Source of the DNA: Anaerolineae bacterium
GTDB taxonomy: Bacteria > Chloroflexota > Anaerolineae > Aggregatilineales > Aggregatilineaceae
Direction: 5' to 3'
DNA: 64,000 nucleotides
NCBI GenBank assembly: GCA_027494015.1
Contig: JAOSJP010000039.1
Span: 263,287-327,286, forward strand
Positions within the stretch are counted from its first letter, which is position 1. Each line of letters begins with the position of its first letter. A program made the translations under genes and the position numbers. Below, piece after piece: positions 18,161 to 27,085 of the stretch. The notes beneath the pieces were generated by a model. It had not been told where the DNA came from, did not search any database, and saw only the letters and a list, made by a program, of their open reading frames with translations.

Positions 18161-18688
18161 ATGCAATCGCAAGCGAGCGTTCGCCAGGGCTATGTCGCCG
18201 GGGAGTTCATGACGCGCACCTACCGCATCAGCGGCGAGGTCGAGCTGCGCGGCATCCCCGTGCTCGACCAGCTCAACGACCATAACGCGCTGTTCCTGAG
18301 CCTGGAGCGCATGTTCATCTCGCCGCTGCTCGACCCGGCAACGCTGACCGGCAGCTTCGCGCACGGCGAAGTGCGCAAGGACTCGCTGGGCGTCGTCGTG
18401 CTGAGTCAGTGGCGCGACGGGCTGCCGCAGCGCGAGGGCCGCTATGCGGGCCGCGACCATGTGGATCACGAGGTGCTGGTTGTGGTGGCCGGGTTCGAGG
18501 TGACGGGGGCCATCCGGCTGCACCCATCGGTCAGCGTGACCAACCTGGTGCGCACCACGCCGGAACACTTCATCCCGGTTTTTGACGCGCGCGCGACGCT
18601 CACCGCGCGTCGTAATATTATCTTCAAGGGTGGCGCCATCCTCGTCAATCGCAGCCATATTGAGGTCTTCGCCATGCTCAAGGACTGA
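18161..18688 (+). CDS. Conserved-looking protein of unknown function
   Basis: A 175-residue soluble protein that I do not recognise. It has no signal peptide or membrane helix. The sequence suggests a beta-rich fold: RTYRISGEVELRGIPVLDQL, then LSLERMFISPLL and a final ARRNIIFKGGAILVNRSHIE. It lies 52 bases before the response regulator/ATPase gene in the same direction and may be cotranscribed. A role in signal-dependent assembly is only guilt by association. Confidence 0.7.
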   Translation: MQSQASVRQGYVAGEFMTRTYRISGEVELRGIPVLDQLNDHNALFLSLERMFISPLLDPATLTGSFAHGEVRKDSLGVVVLSQWRDGLPQREGRYAGRDHVDHEVLVVVAGFEVTGAIRLHPSVSVTNLVRTTPEHFIPVFDARATLTARRNIIFKGGAILVNRSHIEVFAMLKD

Positions 18689-18740
18689 GCCACTCGCCAG
18701 TGTATTGTTGCGTGCAGGGAGCCAATCTAAGGACCCGGTC

Positions 18741-20027
18741 ATGTCCCGTATACTGCTAATTGACGACGACATCAACTTGCTGCAAATGGTCAAGCTGATG
18801 CTGGAGCGCGTCGGCCACCAGGTGGAGACCGCCAAAGACGGCGCAAAAGGTCTTGAGATGGCGGCGCAGACTCAGCCGGAGCTGGCCATCATTGACGTGA
18901 TGATGTCCGGCCTGAGCGGCTACGACGTGGTGCGCAAGCTGCGCGAAGACCCGCGCACGGCTTCCCTGCCGGTTGTCATCCTGACCGCGCGCAGCCAGCC
19001 GATGGACAAGGAGATGGCGCTGGAGGCGGGCGCGAATGCGTTCCTGTCCAAGCCCGTCACCGCCCAGGAGCTAACCGAGCGCGTGGATGCCGTGATCCGC
19101 GCTGGCGTCCGCTACCGCGTGCACACCGGCCTGCTCACCGAGCCGATCCCACCGCGGGCGGGCGAGATGCCGGGCTTGCTGACGCCCGTCCCGCCTCCCC
19201 TGCCGCGCCCGACGCCGTCCCCTGCGCCCCCTGCGCCCGTCGCGCGCCCGTCGGGGCGCGTGCCCATCGGCGTCGAAGACCAGGCCCAGCCCGCCGCTGC
19301 GCCGCCCGTCCAGTTGCCGGTGACGACGGTGATCAGTCTGCGCGGTGGCACGGGCTGCACGACTATCGCCATCAACCTGGCGCTGGCCCTGGCCGCCCAG
19401 ACACGGCGCGTGTGCATCACCGATCTGAGCGCCGTCGGCGGGCATGTGCCGCTCTACCTGCACCTCAAGCCGCAGCATTCGTGGCAGGACTTCCTCGGTC
19501 AGGGGGACTCGCCCGACCTGCGCGCTCTCGGCGGGTTGCTGGCTCAGCACGAGCCATCGGGGGTCGCTGTGCTGGCTGCGCCGCCGCGCCCGGCGGATGG
19601 GACGCTGTCTGCTGCCGCTGCGCAGCACGTCTTGCGCGAGCTGGCGGCCACCTATAACCCGGTGGTGGCCGATGCACGCCAGCTTGACCCGGCAGTGCGC
19701 GGCGCATTGCAGGTATCCAGCTCGGTCGTCGTCGTGATGAGCGACGATCCCCCCTCGGTGCAGACCACCAGCCAACTGCTGGCTATGCTGAGCGCGATGG
19801 ACATTGAGATGGGGCGCATCCGCGTGGTGCTCAACCACGTGCGGCCCACGTTCGACGTGCCCGCCGACGCCATTCAGAAGGCGCTCAAGCGCCCGATCTC
19901 GGTGGATGTGCCCTACGAGCCGGGTCAGCCCGTCGCCATCCGGCGCGGGACGCCGCTGGTCAGCGCCAGGCCCGACAGCCCGTTCGCCCAGAGCATCCAG
20001 CAATTGGCCCGGACAGTTGTCTCATGA
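18741..20027 (+). CDS. Response-regulator receiver fused to a TadZ/CpaE-like ATPase
   Basis: A 428-residue cytoplasmic protein. Residues 1-120 are a receiver domain with the acidic pocket DDD (8-10), phospho-acceptor Asp in AIIDVMMSG (near 53), Thr in VVILTAR and Lys in FLSKPVT. A Pro-rich linker (about 140-195) leads to a ParA/MinD-type domain. Its Walker A is RGGTGCTTIAINLA, where the usual lysines are Arg and Cys, as in TadZ/CpaE proteins that localise type IVc (Tad) pili. IRVVLNHVRPTFDVPADAIQ and VDVPYEPGQPVAIRRGTPLV match CpaE endings. No tad gene is in the window. AAGGA precedes the ATG at 18741. An upstream in-frame extension lacks support. Confidence 0.85.
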   Translation: MSRILLIDDDINLLQMVKLMLERVGHQVETAKDGAKGLEMAAQTQPELAIIDVMMSGLSGYDVVRKLREDPRTASLPVVILTARSQPMDKEMALEAGANAFLSKPVTAQELTERVDAVIRAGVRYRVHTGLLTEPIPPRAGEMPGLLTPVPPPLPRPTPSPAPPAPVARPSGRVPIGVEDQAQPAAAPPVQLPVTTVISLRGGTGCTTIAINLALALAAQTRRVCITDLSAVGGHVPLYLHLKPQHSWQDFLGQGDSPDLRALGGLLAQHEPSGVAVLAAPPRPADGTLSAAAAQHVLRELAATYNPVVADARQLDPAVRGALQVSSSVVVVMSDDPPSVQTTSQLLAMLSAMDIEMGRIRVVLNHVRPTFDVPADAIQKALKRPISVDVPYEPGQPVAIRRGTPLVSARPDSPFAQSIQQLARTVVS

Positions 20028-20081
20028 CGCGCAGCCGTCGTATAACCTGATGTGCGCCACGTGCGACAAGAAAGGCACCTT

Positions 20082-21701
20082 ATGAGCAGACGACTCACGA
20101 TTGGCTTCCCTGCGTTCCTCGCCCTGGCGAGCGTGCTGGCGCTTGGCGCTGTTCCGCTCGCCTGGGGCAGCGGAGCCGCGCGGCAAGCCGATCCTACTCA
20201 GCAGCAGCAGACGATTGACGCCCTTGTGCAGGAGCGCTTCACCCAGACAGCGGCGGTGCAGCAGCAGATCGGGATGACCCAGACGGCGGAGGCCGCCACC
20301 CTCTTCGCGCCGACGCTGACCGCCGCCTTCGAGGCGACCGTGGAAGCGGTCTTCAACCAGGCGCTGACCGCGACCGCCGCGCCTCAGGCGACGGCGACCG
20401 CCGAAGCCTTCGTCCAGGCGATGCCCGGCGTGGTCGCCGCCCTGGAAGCCATCGCCGACGAGCGGGGCGAAGCGATCATCCGCTGGCTGGGCGAGAACCA
20501 GGTCGCCCTGGAGGCCATGCTGGCCGCCAACCCGCTGACCGGGCTGGACAACGAGGCCCTGGCCGCGCTGCTGAAATCCACCCTGGCCAGCCAGAGCCGT
20601 TTCAGCGCCCTGTTCGTGTACGACCTCAACGGGGCGGTGCTGGCCGCCACCGATTTCGCCCTGAGCGGCGCGCAGGTGGCCGAGCAGCCCTACTTCCGCG
20701 CCAGCCTGAGCGGGCCGCTGACCCAGCCGCCCGTTCTGGAGGCGGCGAGCGGGACGCTGCTCATGATCGTCACCCGCCCGATCTTCGACATCGAGGGGGC
20801 GACGGTGGGCGTGCTGGCGGGCATGGTCAACCTGGCCACGCTCGACGACCTGTTCGCCGAGCCGACGGCTTACGAGCAGCAGATCGCCACCTATCTTGAG
20901 GTGGAGATAGGGGCGTCCAGCTACCTGGTGGCTGGCGCCAACCGCACCGTGCTCGCCCCGGCAGACCTGGCCGCCGACGCGCGCGTGGACAGCAGCAGCA
21001 TTGCGCGGGCGCTGGCCGGCGAGAGCGGCGTGGCCCCGTCTTATAACTGGCGCGGCGAAGCGGTAGCCAGCGCGTTTCGCTGGGTGCCGGCCCTGAACGC
21101 GGCGCTGATCGTGGAGGTGCCGATGGAGCGGGCGATCCAACTGGGCGCGACGCTGCCCACCCCCACGCCCACGCCCTCCATCACCCCGACGCCGCTGCCC
21201 GCCTCGCCGACGCCGCGCCCGGAGATCTTCCCGACCAACACCGTCGCCCAGGTGCAGATCGCCGAGCAGGTCTTCGAGCACGGGCGCATGTTCTGGATTC
21301 GCCACACCCGCCAGATCTGGGTGATGGTCAACGTCCCGCAGGACAACGCGGGGGGCGACTGGTTCTGCTACAACGACACGTTCGAGGAAGGCGAAACGGA
21401 GATTGATCCCAGCCTGGTGCCACCGGGGGGGCTGTACCAGCCCCGGCGCGGCTTCGGCAAGCTGTGGCGCAGTCATGAAGAACTGAAGGGCGCGCTCGGC
21501 TGGGCGGTGACGCCGGAGTTCGAGCTGACCAGCAACTACACTTACATCGCAGGCGGCTACGTTCAGGGCGTGCAGTACTTCCCCGGCCCCGGCGAGCACC
21601 GCCTGACTACGCTCTACAACGAGAGCATCTCCTTCTTCGAGTCCGACATCCGCGGGGACTGCCTGGGCGGAAGCTGGCGGATGACGACCAACACGCCGTG
21701 A
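20082..21701 (+). CDS. Secreted sensor-like protein with a Cache-type domain
   Basis: A 539-residue exported protein. Its signal segment (FLALASVLALGAVPLAWG) is followed by a helical Gln/Thr/Ala-rich region (about 35-125) and a region resembling a double Cache ligand-binding domain (about 125-350): LFVYDLNGAVLAATDF, VAEQPYFRASLSG, VTRPIFDIEGATVGVLAGMV. A Thr/Pro spacer (about 362-382) precedes a C-terminal domain with Trp and two Cys that I cannot name. No cytoplasmic output domain follows, so it would act in a complex or merely bind a ligand. It starts 54 bases after the regulator gene; AAAGG precedes the ATG, and TATAAC is 42 bases upstream. Confidence 0.75.
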   Translation: MSRRLTIGFPAFLALASVLALGAVPLAWGSGAARQADPTQQQQTIDALVQERFTQTAAVQQQIGMTQTAEAATLFAPTLTAAFEATVEAVFNQALTATAAPQATATAEAFVQAMPGVVAALEAIADERGEAIIRWLGENQVALEAMLAANPLTGLDNEALAALLKSTLASQSRFSALFVYDLNGAVLAATDFALSGAQVAEQPYFRASLSGPLTQPPVLEAASGTLLMIVTRPIFDIEGATVGVLAGMVNLATLDDLFAEPTAYEQQIATYLEVEIGASSYLVAGANRTVLAPADLAADARVDSSSIARALAGESGVAPSYNWRGEAVASAFRWVPALNAALIVEVPMERAIQLGATLPTPTPTPSITPTPLPASPTPRPEIFPTNTVAQVQIAEQVFEHGRMFWIRHTRQIWVMVNVPQDNAGGDWFCYNDTFEEGETEIDPSLVPPGGLYQPRRGFGKLWRSHEELKGALGWAVTPEFELTSNYTYIAGGYVQGVQYFPGPGEHRLTTLYNESISFFESDIRGDCLGGSWRMTTNTP

Positions 21702-21738
21702 CCGGGCGCTGTCCTTGCACGGCTTCACGACCGGCATC

Positions 21739-21780
21739 AGACTTCCGAAGTTTTCGAAAACTTCGGAAGTCTCTCTTTTT
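21739..21780 (+). terminator. Family F palindrome acting as a likely terminator
   Basis: AGACTTCCGAAGTTTTC is followed by its exact complement and then CTCTTTTT. The 34-base palindrome plus T run lies 38 bases after the Cache-type gene. Confidence 0.7.
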
Positions 21781-21821
21781 GCGATGTCTCCCGATGCGCT
21801 TTCTTCCCCACACTTGCGGGT

Positions 21822-22006
21822 CCACAAGCAGCCTGTTGCGAGGGGGAGTTCAGGAATGCTCGCTGAAGGCCTCCCCCTCAATCCCCCTCCAGCCGAGCTA
21901 GAGGGGGGACGATCAGGTAAACCGCTCGCCCCTTCCCCTGGCTTTGCTGGGGGAAGGGGCCAGGGGATAGGGGCGTTCTGGCGGATGCCTCACAACTTGT
22001 TCGTGC
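21822..22006 (-). repeat. Family B element
   Basis: Inverted relative to the copy at 10872. It ends CACAACTTGTTCGTG and has the CCAGCCGAGCTAGAGG and CCCCTTCCCCTGGC/GGGGAAGGGGCC hairpins. It abuts the next element within 15 bases. Confidence 0.75.
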
Positions 22007-22018
22007 GCCCCCGCACTT

Positions 22019-22473
22019 GGGTGCATGCAAAACCTGTCAGGTAGGGGCGCTGCTCTGTGTTACCCGCTGTAGGGTTACACCACCAAGAGACGCCGCAGGG
22101 TTATACCAACCCAACACGGGACAGGAACCGTCCAGCGGGTGCCTCACAAGCCAGCGTCAGTCGTCTGTGGCGCTGCCTACTGAGTCTGACGCGAGCATGA
22201 GTGCCCGCAGGGTCACGCTCCGAGACGGGGTTGAGGGGCAGTTCCGGCTGTCGTCGCCGACAGGTGGTAAAACCCTATGGCCGGATTCCGTAGCATAACC
22301 CTACAGCGGGTGACACTCTGCTGCGCCCCCTTGACCTCACCCCCGCTCGGCGCTGACGCGCCTCGCCGCCCCCTCTCCGTCAACGGAGAGGGGGCAAGCC
22401 GAGCGCAGCGAGGCTGGGGGTGAGGTCAATACCCCCGCGTCCAGCGAGTCGCTGTCAACTTTTGCACGCACCC
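22019..22473 (-). repeat. Family A element interrupted by a 258-base element
   Basis: GGGTGCATGCAAAACCTGTCAG at 22019 and GACAGC-complement plus TTTGCACGCACCC ending at 22473. Removing the insertion at 22058-22315 and one CTCTG leaves 192 bases, the normal family A length. Flanks CCGCACTT (22011-22018) and CCACACTT (22474-22481) match at 7 of 8. Confidence 0.9.
22058..22315. mobile_element. 258-base miniature inverted-repeat element with 5-base target duplication
   Basis: Left end TGTTACCCGCTGTAGGGTTA and right end (complement) TGTCACCCGCTGTAGGGTTA match at 19 of 20. CTCTG is duplicated exactly at 22053-22057 and 22316-22320. The uninterrupted sequence is known from sister family A copies (GCTGCTCTGCTGCGCC), so insertion is directly shown. 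No transposase is encoded. It is the only copy in the window. Confidence 0.92.
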
Positions 22474-22639
22474 CCACACTTGCCACCCCTGGCAGGGTTG
22501 TGCATAATCCTGCTTATAGGTGGGGCAGAGACGCCTGTCATACAGCGCAGGGACTTCCCAGAGCGGGCCAGCGCGCGCGGAGCGCTCGTTCCGGCAGGCT
22601 GGCCCTTCAATGACTGACCGGCGCCACAGGGGAGCGAAC

Positions 22640-24090
22640 ATGAGCGAGCCGATAGAGATTCCGCTCGAAGAAGAATGGTCATCGGACGACAACGGGGACG
22701 CGCGCCAGGAGACGCCGCTCACAACCGACCAGGCGCTGCGCGAGGTCTTGCGCGCGCCGGCGCACCCCGCCGAGCTGGACATCCCGCACAGCCTGGTGAT
22801 TGACATCCTGCTGCGCATGATGTTCAACGAGGGCGAAGTCTCGCTGCGTCGCTTCGGTGAGGTGACGCGCCTGGAACTGAAGCTGCTCGATCATATCCTG
22901 ATCAAGCTGCAAGAGGAGCACATCGTCGAGGTGGTCAGCGCCGGCGGCGTGGGCCGCCTGGGGTACGCCTACAGCCTGTCCGACGCCGGCACCAAGCGCG
23001 CGCACGACGCCCTGGCGCGCAGCCAGTACATCGGCCCTGTGCCGGTGCCCGTCGAGAAGTATACCGAGATCGTTCTGCTGCAGACGCAGCACGGAATGGA
23101 CATCTCTCCCCAGCGCGTCCAGCAGGCCATCGCGCATCTGGTGCTGCCGGACAGCTTTCACCGGCGCATTGGCCCCGCGCTCAGCGTCGGGAATTCCATG
23201 TTCCTCTACGGGCCGCCGGGCAACGGCAAGACGGACATCGCCCAGTCCATCGCCCGCCTGATCGCCGGCACTGCGCCAATCTGGGTGCCCTATGCCCTCA
23301 CTGTCGGCGGGCACGTCGTCAGCGTCTACGATCCGCTCGTCTTCGAAGAAGTCCGGCTGACCAAAGACGACCTGCGCATGTTCAAGGCAGACACCGACAG
23401 CCAGGTAGACCGGCGCTTTGGGTACTTCAAGCGCCCGACCGTGATCGTCGGCGGCGAGCTGACCATGGCCGCGCTCGACCTGCGCTTCGACCCTGTGGCT
23501 AAGTTCTACGAGGCCCCGCTGCAGCTCAAGGCCAACGGCGGCATGTTCCTGATTGACGACTTCGGGCGGCAGATGATCTCGCCCTCCGAGCTGCTCAACC
23601 GCTGGGTGGTGCCCCTCGAGTCGCATGTGGATTACCTGCGCTTGCAGACCGGGCAGACCATCGCTGTGCCCTTCCAGCAGCTCATCGTGTTCAGCACCAA
23701 CATCGAGCCGCGCCACCTGGTGGACGACGCTTTTCTGCGCCGCATCCAGATGAAGATCAAAGTGGACAGGCCGGACGAGCGCGCGTTCTCGCACATCTTC
23801 GCCCTCTACGCGCAGCGGCTGGGCGTGCCGCTGGACAAAGAGGGGTTCTTCTACCTGCTGCAGAAGTGGTACCGCGAGCCAAACCGGCCCATGCAGGCCG
23901 TCCACCCGCGCGACATTCTCCTAAAATCCTGGTGGCCATGGCCGATTACGAGGGCGTGCTGCCGCGCCTGATCCCGGAAGCCATTGACGCGGCGTGCGAG
24001 AGTTATTTCGTGGACACCATTGAGGACGGCACGCCCACCATCCGCCAGACCTCTGTGCCTGGCCCGCGCCTCACGCCCCTGCCGCGCTGA
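22640..24090 (+). pseudogene. AAA ATPase with N-terminal winged-helix domain, frameshifted near the end
   Basis: Cytoplasmic ATPase, about 483 residues once one base is restored. Residues about 35-140 look like a winged helix (LVIDILLRMMFNEGEVSLRR, then YSLSDAGTKRAHDALARSQY). The AAA module has Walker A GPPGNGKTDIA (near 191), Walker B GGMFLIDDFGRQ (near 307), sensor-like IVFSTNIEP and an arginine-finger candidate DDAFLRRIQMKI. The frame is lost in AAAA at 23923-23926; the following frame continues KILVAMADYEGVLPRLIP to a stop at 24090. AGGGGAGCGAAC precedes the start. The substrate is unknown and no partner gene is adjacent. Confidence 0.82.
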
Positions 24091-24137
24091 GCGCCGCAGC
24101 GATCTCTAATATACCTGGTCGATCAGGAGCGGTTGTC

Positions 24138-24175
24138 GCGTGGAGGGGCGGGTGTGCAGACCCGCCCCTCCACGC
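24138..24175. repeat. Family D palindrome, variant
   Basis: GCGTGGAGGGGCGGGT pairs with ACCCGCCCCTCCACGC around a short centre, 48 bases after the AAA gene, where it may also serve as a 3' hairpin. Confidence 0.85.
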
Positions 24176-24203
24176 ATAGACGCTCGAACGCCTGCGGAGC
24201 CGG

Positions 24204-24369
24204 GTGCTGCTCTGCTGCGCCCCGGTTGACCTCACCCCCGCTCGGCGCTCACGCGCCTGGCCGCCCCCTCTCCGTTGACGGAGAGGGGGAAGAGCCGAGT
24301 GCAGCGAGGCTGGGGGTGAGGTTAATACCCCCACGTCAAACAAGTCGCTGACAACCTTTGCACGCACCC
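24204..24369 (-). repeat. Family A element, left end truncated
   Basis: Starts inside GCTGCTCTGCTGCGCC and ends CCTTTGCACGCACCC. The core hairpin CCCCTCTCCGTTGACGGAG is intact. Confidence 0.85.
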
Positions 24370-24449
24370 CGCGCGGGTGGTCAATCGGCGCGCGCGGCGT
24401 TATGCTCTGCAGATAGCGCCGCCCGACGAGGAGTCATGCTGTAGAAATC

Positions 24450-26270
24450 ATGCGACGTGCGTTCATCGTTCTGGGACTCGCCGCCGCGCTCATCGCGCCC
24501 GCGCTGCCGTTCTCTGTCGCCGCCCAGGAAACCGAGAGTCTCCCGGACGGCCCGCCCTTCCTGTTCCCGCTGGCCGGGCCGCCCGGCCCCACCACCTGGC
24601 TCTACGAGCAGCACTACGGCAACACCATCGAGGCGTTCAACTTCGGCGACGAATGGTACATGCATGGCCAGGGGCTGCACTTCGGGCTGGACCTCGAAGC
24701 GCCGTGCGGCACGCCCGTGCGGGCTATCGCCGACGGAGTCGTGACCTACGTGGACGCGGAAGGCTGGGGAGCCGGGCCGCACAGTCTCGTGCTGATGCAC
24801 CCCGGCACGGGCCTCGCCTCGTTCTACGGGCACCTGCTGCGCCAGCCGTCGTTTGTGCGCGGCGATACGGTCCAGCGCGGCGACGTGATCGGCCTCACCG
24901 GCGACCCCGACCTGTCGTGCCGCTCGCGCCCGCACCTGCACCTGGAGATTCGCCTCGATCACTACCAGACGGCGCTCAACCCGCTGCCTTTCTTCGACAT
25001 GAACTGGCACATGCTGGCCAGCATCGGCCCCTTCGAGCACCCGTTTCAGCAGGACCTCAGCGCCCCCTTCCGCTGGATGACGCTGGAAACACAGCCGGCG
25101 GTGCGCTTCAGCGCGAACCTGCTCAACAACTACCGCCAGCCCTGGCCGCCCAAGCTCGAACAGCAGCCGCCAGAGAGCGCTGCGCCCGCCCGCCGCCTGC
25201 CCGTCCTGCCCGACGAGCCGCAGGTGACGCGCACACCCGTTTCGCTGAGCGGGTGGAACGTGGGCGCGTGGTGGCATGGCGACGATGCGCAGGCCGTCTA
25301 CGTGCTCGATGCGCTGCCCGGCGGGACGGCTGTCTTCCGCCAGCCGCTCGACGGATCGCCGCGCCAGCCCGTCGAGGAGACTCTCCCCTCGTACCGCTCG
25401 CCAGATGGCAGCATCCGCATCGAGCGCGACGGCGCGGTGGCCCGCCTCACCCGCCTGAGCGACGGCGCGCAGTGGGAAGTGGCGACGGGCGGCGCGTATC
25501 TCGCCGTGTCGCCGGGCGGGACGCGCCTGCTGTGGCAGGTGACTTACGGCGAGACCGTGCCGGGCAAGCCGGAGCCGGGCATCCGCGTCTGGGTGAGCGG
25601 GCTGGACGGGGCCGACCCGCGCCTGGTCTACAACGGCGGCGGGCGCGTGCAGTGGCTCGACGATCATCGCCTGCTGATCAGCCGCCGCGTGAGCTACACC
25701 GCAGCGACGCAGCTTTCCATCCTCGATCTGGACGCCGAGGGGCCTGAGCCGGCGCTGCTGGGCGAGTACACCAATCTGCGCGACGTGCAGGTAGCGCCCG
25801 GCGGCCAGAGCATCGTCTTCTACCTGCCCTTCCAGGAAGACCCGGCGGACAGCGGCGTGTACGTCCAGCGCACGGCGCCGGGAGCGCCCGCGCGCAGGCT
25901 GCCCTTCTTCGGCGCGTACCGCTGGCGCGATGCGCGCTGGCTCTATACGCTCAGCTTCGACGCGGGCCAGGGCGCGCACGCGCTGGGCCTGGCCGACACC
26001 CTCACCGCAACGCATCGCTGGCTGACCGACCCGCAGACGCTGCCCATCCGCGTGGCGAATGGCGATTGGAGCGTCTCGCCGGACGGGGCGCACATCGTCT
26101 ACGTGGACCTGCAGGATTACGGGCTGTACCTGCTGGAGTTCGCGGCGGGCGAGGCGTGCTCGTCGTGTGCACAGAGAGATTTCGGATTGCGGATTGCGAA
26201 TTGCGAATTGCGAAATCTTCTCCACGGGGCGGGTTCAAGGGCGGGAGGCGTTGGGAATGCCTGGGGCTGA
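24450..26270 (+). CDS. Exported M23 metallopeptidase with C-terminal beta-propeller
   Basis: A 606-residue exported protein. After a signal peptide (residues 1-26, ending PFSVAAQ), an M23 endopeptidase domain (about 35-190) shows HFGLDLEAPCGTPVRAIADG (zinc His and Asp) and RPHLHLEIRL (HxH), with GHLLRQPSFVRGDTVQRGD between. Such enzymes usually cut peptidoglycan cross-links. Residues about 260-575 form WD40/TolB-like blades: VSPGGTRLLWQV, VAPGGQSIVFYLPF, VSPDGAHIVYVD. The last 25 or so residues are encoded by a GGATTGC/GAATTGC heptad repeat, so the natural stop may have been lost. The start lacks a close SD site; GAGGAG is 17 bases upstream. Confidence 0.85.
   Translation: MRRAFIVLGLAAALIAPALPFSVAAQETESLPDGPPFLFPLAGPPGPTTWLYEQHYGNTIEAFNFGDEWYMHGQGLHFGLDLEAPCGTPVRAIADGVVTYVDAEGWGAGPHSLVLMHPGTGLASFYGHLLRQPSFVRGDTVQRGDVIGLTGDPDLSCRSRPHLHLEIRLDHYQTALNPLPFFDMNWHMLASIGPFEHPFQQDLSAPFRWMTLETQPAVRFSANLLNNYRQPWPPKLEQQPPESAAPARRLPVLPDEPQVTRTPVSLSGWNVGAWWHGDDAQAVYVLDALPGGTAVFRQPLDGSPRQPVEETLPSYRSPDGSIRIERDGAVARLTRLSDGAQWEVATGGAYLAVSPGGTRLLWQVTYGETVPGKPEPGIRVWVSGLDGADPRLVYNGGGRVQWLDDHRLLISRRVSYTAATQLSILDLDAEGPEPALLGEYTNLRDVQVAPGGQSIVFYLPFQEDPADSGVYVQRTAPGAPARRLPFFGAYRWRDARWLYTLSFDAGQGAHALGLADTLTATHRWLTDPQTLPIRVANGDWSVSPDGAHIVYVDLQDYGLYLLEFAAGEACSSCAQRDFGLRIANCELRNLLHGAGSRAGGVGNAWG
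26181..26212. repeat. Heptanucleotide repeat GGATTGC/GAATTGC inside a coding end
   Basis: Four to five seven-base units, GGATTGC GGATTGC GAATTGC-like, read through as part of the M23 gene tail. The same type recurs at 31373-31412 on the other strand. Confidence 0.8.
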
Positions 26271-26286
26271 GAGCCGTCCTTGACTT

Positions 26287-26545
26287 CACCTCACCCCCAC
26301 TCGGCGCTGACGCGCCTCGTTGCCCCCTCCTCCATCATAGCTATGCATTACCCATAAATACCCCCCCCCACAACCCCTCCCCCACAAGGGGGAGGGGCTT
26401 AACGCCCGCGCGTCTTTGTCCCTTCCCCCACGAGGGAGAAGGGCCGGGGATGGGGGAACAGACACAGCCCAAGATGTGGGTAATGCTTAGCCCGTTGGAG
26501 AGGGGGCAGGCCGGGCGCAGCGAAGCCGGGGGTGAGGTAAACTAG
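26287..26545. repeat. Family A core split by a family C element
   Basis: Left arm CTTCACCTCACCCCCACTCG to CCCCCTCCTCCAT, right arm GTTGGAGAGGGGGCAGGCCG to GGGGGTGAGGTAA. The 150-base family C element occupies the apex. Ends of the A element are missing. Confidence 0.85.
26341..26490. mobile_element. Family C miniature element
   Basis: 150 bases from CTATGCATTACCCATA to TGTGGGTAATGCTTAG (complement CTAAGCATTACCCACA). Two hairpins are inside: CCCCTCCCCCACAAGGGGGA and CCTTCCCCCACGAGGGAGAA. It has the same length as the copy at 31115-31264. Confidence 0.88.
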
Positions 26546-26599
26546 TGCGACCAGGCTCAACAAATGGATCGCACAAGAAGCCACAGGAAAGGAGATGCC

Positions 26600-27085
26600 A
26601 TGTCTTCCACACCTCTCAGCCGCAGCGCGCAGCGCGTCCAGGATGCCCTGGCTGCGTTGGGCTTCAGCATGGGGCAGGTCGTCGAGCTGCCCGCCACGAC
26701 GCGCACCGCCACCGAAGCCGCCGAGGCCATCGGCTGCACCGTCGCGCAGATCGCCAAATCGCTGGTCTTCAAGGGCGCGCAGTCGGGCGCGCCAGTGCTG
26801 GTCATCGCCAGCGGGGCCAACCGCGTGGACACGGCCCTGGTCGCCGGGGCGCTTGGTGAGCCGCTGGCCAAAGCTGACGCCGATTTTGTGCGCGCCCAGA
26901 CCGGCTTCGCCATCGGCGGGGTGCCGCCCGTCGGCCACGACCGCCCACTGCGCACCTTCATTGACCGGGACCTGTACCAGTTCGACGTGATCTGGGCGGC
27001 GGCGGGCACGCCCAGTGCCGTCTTCCGCCTGACGCCCGCCGACCTGGAGCGGATCACCGGTGGCGAGGTCATCCGCGTCACCTGA
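26600..27085 (+). CDS. YbaK/ProX-type aminoacyl-tRNA deacylase
   Basis: A 161-residue cytoplasmic editing protein that hydrolyses mischarged tRNA, typically Cys-tRNA(Pro) in the YbaK branch. The motif IAKSLVFKGAQSGAPVLVIA contains the conserved Lys, and FAIGGVPPVGHDRPLRTFID is the family's GGVPP signature. VIWAAAGTPSAVFRLTPADL completes the fold. AAAGGAG lies six bases before the ATG at 26600. tRNA-Glu follows 190 bases downstream, with no functional link implied. The tRNA specificity cannot be read from sequence alone. Confidence 0.92.
   Translation: MSSTPLSRSAQRVQDALAALGFSMGQVVELPATTRTATEAAEAIGCTVAQIAKSLVFKGAQSGAPVLVIASGANRVDTALVAGALGEPLAKADADFVRAQTGFAIGGVPPVGHDRPLRTFIDRDLYQFDVIWAAAGTPSAVFRLTPADLERITGGEVIRVT

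Noticed and set aside
24377..25747. 456-codon forward open frame rich in Arg/Ala/Pro
   Set aside because: Same-strand shadow of the M23 gene in another frame; composition is the usual Arg/Ala/Pro of a shifted GC-rich gene.
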